The notes beneath the pieces are model-generated. The model saw nothing but the letters and a program-made list of their open reading frames with translations. It searched no databases and was not told the origin of the DNA. DNA of 64,000 nt from Cephalotrichum gorgonifer (Eukaryota > Ascomycota > Sordariomycetes > Microascales > Microascaceae). Below, piece by piece: positions 59,448-64,000 of this stretch; the stretch's first letter is position 1; each line of letters opens with the position of its first letter. The stretch is from assembly GCA_900312665.1 (NCBI GenBank), contig ONZQ02000013.1, positions 682,001-746,000 on the forward strand, written 5' to 3'. Position numbers and translations under genes: made by a program.

Positions 59448-61085
59448 ATGGCTCACAGTCAGTCGTGAGTGTCCAAACAGCCTCCAATCCGAAGTGCTCC
59501 GTACTAAGACGATGTCCTCCCAGTAAGAGAGTTGCCGTGGTGGGAAGTGGTTGTGCAGGGCTAGCAGCCGTCTGGGTCCTCAAGGATACCCATCACGATG
59601 TGTTCCTCTATGAGTCCGCCGACCGCCTGGGAGGTCACACAAACACGGTCCAGTGGACCTCCGGGAAGCACACTACGGCCGTAGACACAGGCTTCATCGT
59701 CCTCAACGAGGCCACCTACCGTAAGAGCTCTCTACCAACTATGCACCCCCAGTGTAGGCCCCAGGTTCTGACAATACAATGCAGCAAACTTCATCAACTT
59801 TCTCAAGGTTGTGGATGTCCCCATCGATCCGACAGACATGACCTTCGCCGTCTCCCGCGACGGCGGCCTCTTCGAGTGGGCCGGCACGTCCCTCGCCTCC
59901 GTCTTCTGCCAGCCCACTCACCTCATCTCCCCGCGCTTCTGGCGGATGCTCTTCGACGTTGTCCGCTTCAACCACTTCGCGAAGGACCTCCTCGTCGAAG
60001 AAGACGAGAGGCGGGGTGCCCCAGCTGCGAGCGGGTACGACCCCCTTCCGGCATCCATCGGGGAGTACCTAGACAAGGAAGGGTACTCAGAAGCCTTCCG
60101 GAACGACTATCTCATACCTATGACCGCCGCCGTCTGGAGTACGAGCCCCGACAAATGCGCCCTGGCCTTCCCCGCCGCGACGCTCGTCCGATTCTTCTGG
60201 AACCACCACCTTCTTTCCACGATCACGGCGAGGCCGAGCTGGCTCACGCTGAGGCGCTGCGGACAGAGCTATATAGACGCCATAATGAAGGACTTCCCCG
60301 CCGACCACATATTCCTAAACGAGCCCGTCCGATCCCTCGTGAACGAGCCCTCCGGAAAAGTCAGGCTCCTACTTGAGAACGGATCGACGGCCCTCTACGA
60401 CCACGTCATACTAGCCACGCACGGTGACCAGGCCTACTCCATCATCCAGCCCTCCGCCACGCCTGAGGAAGCTGCCATACTCTCCGCCTTCAAGACCTCG
60501 CCGAACAAGGCCGTCCTCCACTCCGACACCTCCCTCCTCCCGCGCAAGGCTCTCGCCCGGTCCTGCTGGAACTACATCACGACCTCGAGCAGCGGCCGCG
60601 GCACGGACAACGTGGACTCCATCTGCCTCACCTACGACATGAACTCCCTCCAGCACATCCCGCGCGCCACCTTCGGCGACGTCCTCGTCACCCTCAACCC
60701 GCTCAGGCCGCCCAGGCCGGAGACCGTCCGGGCCGAGTTCGAGTACGCGCACCCGCTGTACACCCCCGAGGCCGTGGCCGCGCAGCGGGAGCTGCGGAAG
60801 ATACAGGGGCGGAGGGGGGTAAGCTACGCGGGCGCCTGGACCGGGTATGGGTTCCACGAAGACGGGTTCACGAGCGGGTTGCGCGCCGCGGAGGGGCTGG
60901 GCGGCCGGGTACCGTTTGAGGTGAGGGACTCGACGTATTCTAGGGGGGTGAGGCCTGAGTCTGGGTTCAGGGAGCGGGTTTTACGGGCGGTGATCTTGGT
61001 TGTTCAGGTGGTGATTGTGAGCTCTATTGAGAAAGTGTTCGGGTCGAGGAGGTCGTCGCTGGAGGGAGAGAAGAAGAGGCTGTGA
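59448..61085 (+). CDS. FAD/NAD(P)-binding amine-oxidase-like oxidoreductase
   Basis: Three exons: 59448-59464, 59524-59720 and 59785-61085, 504 residues. The first exon is five codons (MAHSQ plus two bases); a 59-bp intron follows, then a 64-bp one. All borders are GT-AG and the phases agree. The Rossmann start is SKRVAVVGSGCAGLAAVWVL (GxGxxG), with the acidic end of the second strand in LYESADRLGGHTNTV. VDTGFIVLNEATYPNFINFL, FPAATLVRFFWNHHLL, GQSYIDAIMKDFP, HVILATHGDQAYSI and the C-terminal FAD block AGAWTGYGFHEDGFTSGLRA match the flavin amine-oxidase-like family often found with cyclopropane fatty-acid synthases. A hydrophobic segment near the C-terminus (VLRAVILVVQVVIVSS) could anchor it in a membrane. 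The substrate is unknown. Confidence 0.86.
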
Positions 61086-61804
61086 AATCTTGGGATGAAG
61101 GGCCACAAGTTGTGCCTAGAAACAGCTATACGTCAGGAGGAATAAAGTGTTTAGATTGTGCCACTACGTACGTTGCGATCAAGGCCCTTGAAGCTGGGCA
61201 GGTATGGGCAGCTCTCTCACTCTGTTGACCTTCCCCAACCCAAGATAATAGCCGTCACCATTTCATATGATAACAGTTCCAAGGGGGGGGGGGGTAAGAC
61301 TTATTGTTTTATTACTCGTTTCATCATCCTTGCAAATGGATCTCCCAGAAGACTGGAGATTAAATCACACGGAGGTAGTGGAAAACGCATGCTTCAATTA
61401 TCAGCCCCTATGAAGCTTCCAGGAAACACGCTGGATATGGCATCGGGACGACCAACCCTTGATCGACCCTTGAACGCAAGCATATTCGTGTGGGAGACCT
61501 TCCTTCCCGACCACCAGTGCGTCCAACCAAGTCTCGAGTGCCCCGATGCCTCAAACTCAGAAACATCGCAATCACCGACTTCTCGCTTTCGTACACTCCC
61601 TCCCCTCTCCAACCCCTCCAACACCGAGTCCTTCTACCCTACCTTGCGTTGCATCTGACGCACTCATGCAGGTGCGAGATCCCTCCTCAATTTTGTGTAC
61701 AGAAGCACCATGGATATCAAAACCATCTAACCCCGCCTGACCATGCCATCCATTCTGTGCGAAGAAAGGCCAAAAAATTAACACCCTCCAATGGTTGGGC
61801 GCAT
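61086..61804. other. Intergenic, convergent 3' ends
   Basis: About 720 bp with a 12-base G run (61283-61294). Overlapping small frames have no motif. Confidence 0.45.
61283..61294. repeat. G12 homopolymer
   Basis: Twelve consecutive G on the plus strand in the intergenic region between two convergent genes; its length may be unreliable in sequencing. Confidence 0.85.
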
Positions 61805-63852
61805 TCACCTCGGACCAGAGGTATCGAGCTTGTCGTAAGCTTTCTGCAGCACCGTTCCATCCACTCCCTCCGCCTCCAACGCAGCGACCCAGTCCCTCAG
61901 CTGGATGCCTCGTCCCTTCTCCTTATCCTCCCGCCAGTTCCCCAACCTAGTCCGGCTCTCCGTCGTCAGGGGTATATTCTCCGCCTGCGCTGTCCCACCA
62001 CCTGCGGCACCGCCGCCGCCGCCGCTGGCTCCAGGAGTCCCAGCACGAGCGGGCGTCGAGCCCCCACTTTTCGGCTTGGGGTTCATCCAATCGTATTTCT
62101 TCTTGCCGAAAAGGCCGCCCGTCTTCCCGACGAACATGCTGCTGGTGAGGTTCTGACTTATGTGGTTAGTCGCCTCCGCCGCCTTTGCCATCGCAGTCTT
62201 CCTCTGCTCCTTCTTGCTAGCGTCCTTCTTAGACGTGGTATCGCCAGACGCCGCCCCAGGAGTGCCCGGTGCGACAGAGCCGGCCCGCGATGGCGTAGCG
62301 GAATCCTTGCCGCCGCCGTCCGTGCGGATGTTGCGCCTTCGTAGGCGGGACTCCTCCCAGTCACGCTCGGCTCTGGTAACGTCTCGTATGGTGGATATCG
62401 TTTCGTTCTTCTCGATCTTGTGTAGCTTCACGGGGACACCATTGACAGGGTCGAGGTTCGCGGCTGATTGAGATCCTGGGAGTGATAAAATATGTAAGCA
62501 AACGCACCAAAGAAGTAAGACATGAAGTGCGGGCACCAGCTCGTACTCTTTCTAGAATTGGCGTTGGGGTCGGTCGCCTCTCCAGAGGCAGCCGCCGCCG
62601 CCGCCGCCGCCTCCTCCTCAACCGCTGCCATTCCTGGGAGAGGAGCTGCGGCCTCCACCCATTCTTCTGGCACCAATCCATGCGAGGACTCCTGCCGATT
62701 CTTCGAAACCCTATACGCATCCTCTACCAAGGCCCGCATTCTTTGCTTGCATGCGATGGATAGGAGGGCGAGTTGATCCGCCAAATACGTCTCGTGCGGG
62801 ATAAAAGACCCCGTCGTGGTGACTACGGTCGCGTCTGGTAGCGTCTTCGTCACAACCTCTAAGCGAGGTGCGGGTTGCTCGTCAGCCACGCGGAGTCGGC
62901 CTGGGGCGTTTTGTGGGTTCTTGTGCTCGAGGTGGAGATCGAGGCCCTGCTCTTTGGCAAACTTCTCGAGCTTTCCATGGACAGCTGCGGCGGCGATGTA
63001 CGGCTCGTTGAGCTCTTGCGCTCGTGTGGCGGCAAGCCGTTTTGCGGCAGCATCCCACGCCTTCTGTGCCGCAATTGCCGCAAGTTCATTTTGGGACTGG
63101 GCCTCGAGCCGCCCCGAAGCTTGGTTCATCGGACCAGCTCCGTGAAAAGAGTCCTTCGAGCCGGGAGGGAACTGTGGAAAGCCATACGAGGCTTCATAGC
63201 CACTAAGCAGCATGTCGGCTGCAAGTTGTTCCTCGGCGCGTAGGTCGATGCCTGTCCCGGCCAACATGTCCGTGGGCTCATACTCGTATTCTTTGGCCGG
63301 TCGGTCGGGAGGTCGGGATGGGGGACCCATGCTGCCTGGTGTGCCCGGCGTCTCGGTCGCGGCAGCGGAAGGCTGTGGTGCGATAGGCGCCATCGTCGCG
63401 GTAGTATATGGAGACGAAGCTGTAGGTCCAGCAGGCGGAGAGACGTGCGGGGACTGCGCGTCGGAGAGATTCTGGGACGTGTGGCCATTCGTATACCCGT
63501 GTGGCTGATTAGAAGTAACGACGACGGGTGGTGTCGTCGACATTGTTCCAGGAGTCGCGTGCGCGTGCGTGGGGGTAGGGAGGGGAACGTTCGTAATTTG
63601 TGGCGAGGCTGCGGCACTCGTGGGTGTTTGTCCTGCAGATACGCCAGTCGCGCCCGGACTTTGCGCGTAAGAGGCGTAGGGCGACTGCGGCTGAGAAGGT
63701 GGTGCGGGAGAAAGTCTTGGGCGCTTATTGGGCGGCAACGCAAAGGCGGCCGAAGATGGCGTTGGGGAAGGTGACTGTTGGGAGGTATGGGCGGGAGAAA
63801 ACGTCGGTGCCGATGCGGTTGGCAGCGACGGATGCGATTGTGGTTGAGCCAT
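61805..63852 (-). CDS. TFIID subunit TAF4
   Basis: Two exons, 63852-62547 and 62475-61805, 658 residues. The 71-bp intron (GTACGA, TCCCAG) joins NSRK to RSQSAANLDPVNG. TAF4 pairs with TAF12 through a histone fold inside TFIID. The first ~200 residues are a Pro/Ser/Thr/Gln-rich disordered region with one basic patch (PPNKRPRLSP). The family region begins with DMLAGTGIDLRAEEQLAADM and continues with GRLEAQSQNELAAIAAQKAW, VHGKLEKFAKEQGL, HETYLADQLALLSIACKQRM and RALVEDAYRVSKNRQESSHG. The second exon holds TIRDVTRAERDWEESRLRRR, Gly/Ser-rich spacers and KKKYDWMNPKP, then ends with LRDWVAALEAEGVDG. An alanine run (nine Ala) lies before the intron. The promoter is in the final 150 bp of the window. 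Confidence 0.9.
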
Positions 63853-64000
63853 TCTCGCTGATGTACAGGAGCCCTAGGGCTGCGGGTCGCGGACTGAACG
63901 GTGTAGGTACCAGGTCAGGGCAATAAAACTGCCGGTGAAAGACTCAAAAGGATAGAATGAACAGAGTCTAGCAGTTCGATGCCAGGCAGCGAAGCCTGGG

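Noticed and set aside
1..64000. Search for transposons, CRISPR, rRNA or secondary-metabolite clusters
   Set aside because: No reverse transcriptase, transposase, terminal repeats, spaced repeats, rRNA blocks or PKS/NRPS modules were seen. The regulator/transporter pair alone does not make a biosynthetic cluster.

Overview
This window is nuclear DNA from a filamentous ascomycete (Pezizomycotina, most likely a sordariomycete). Genes are dense, lie on both strands, and carry short introns of about 55-240 bp with GT-AG borders and CTAAC-like branch sites. Recognisable fungal families include a Zn(II)2Cys6 regulator, Mus7/Mms22, a monocarboxylate-type MFS transporter and a Tag1-type DUF3712 protein. 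I found no prokaryotic features, CRISPR array, rRNA, convincing tRNA or transposon. Exon borders were worked out by hand from splice consensus, reading phase and protein continuity, so they are predictions.

Layout. 1-3.1 kb: 3' part of mitochondrial ClpX (+), cytochrome oxidase subunit COX5 (-), a 74-residue membrane peptide (-). 3.5-10.3 kb: the large replication-repair protein Mus7/Mms22 (+). 10.6-15.6 kb: a Zn2Cys6 regulator (-) and an MFS transporter (+), divergent across 0.9 kb that holds a strong dyad. 16.4-23.5 kb: a mitochondrial-type AAA ATPase (+) and the 2-oxoglutarate dehydrogenase E1 gene (-). 24.9-28.5 kb: TFIIH subunit Tfb1 (+) and CIA-targeting protein Cia1 (-). 28.9-33.5 kb: a doubtful orphan (+), splicing factor Snu66/SART1 (+), an orphan with internal repeats (-). 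34-37.8 kb: a tiny membrane ORF and a three-exon Tag1-like vacuolar protein (-). 39.3-41.3 kb: a nine-exon KH-domain RNA-binding protein (-). 41.9-46.6 kb: acetolactate synthase regulatory subunit ILV6 (+), TRAPPC13-like (+), DNA polymerase iota-like (-). A 3-kb gene-free stretch follows. 49.5-55.5 kb: a conserved unknown (+) and Rrp12 (+). 55.8-58.9 kb: a candidate small cysteine-rich protein (-), ribosomal protein L26 (-), COX11 (-). 59.4-63.9 kb: an FAD amine-oxidase-like protein (+) and TAF4 (-).

How the genes relate. Most are housekeeping genes. Mitochondrial functions are frequent (ClpX, COX5, AAA ATPase, E1-OGDH, ILV6, COX11), and there is a basal-transcription pair (Tfb1, TAF4), a splicing pair (Snu66, KH protein) and a ribosome pair (Rrp12, L26). 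The only arrangement that looks like a small regulated unit is the regulator/transporter divergon at 10.6-15.6 kb. Nothing here is clearly a new system. The best leads are that divergon and its dyad, two probable GC-AG introns, three introns that stay open if retained, a repeat protein whose 5' end is probably longer than its ORF, a candidate cysteine-rich peptide, and a palindrome touching a start codon.
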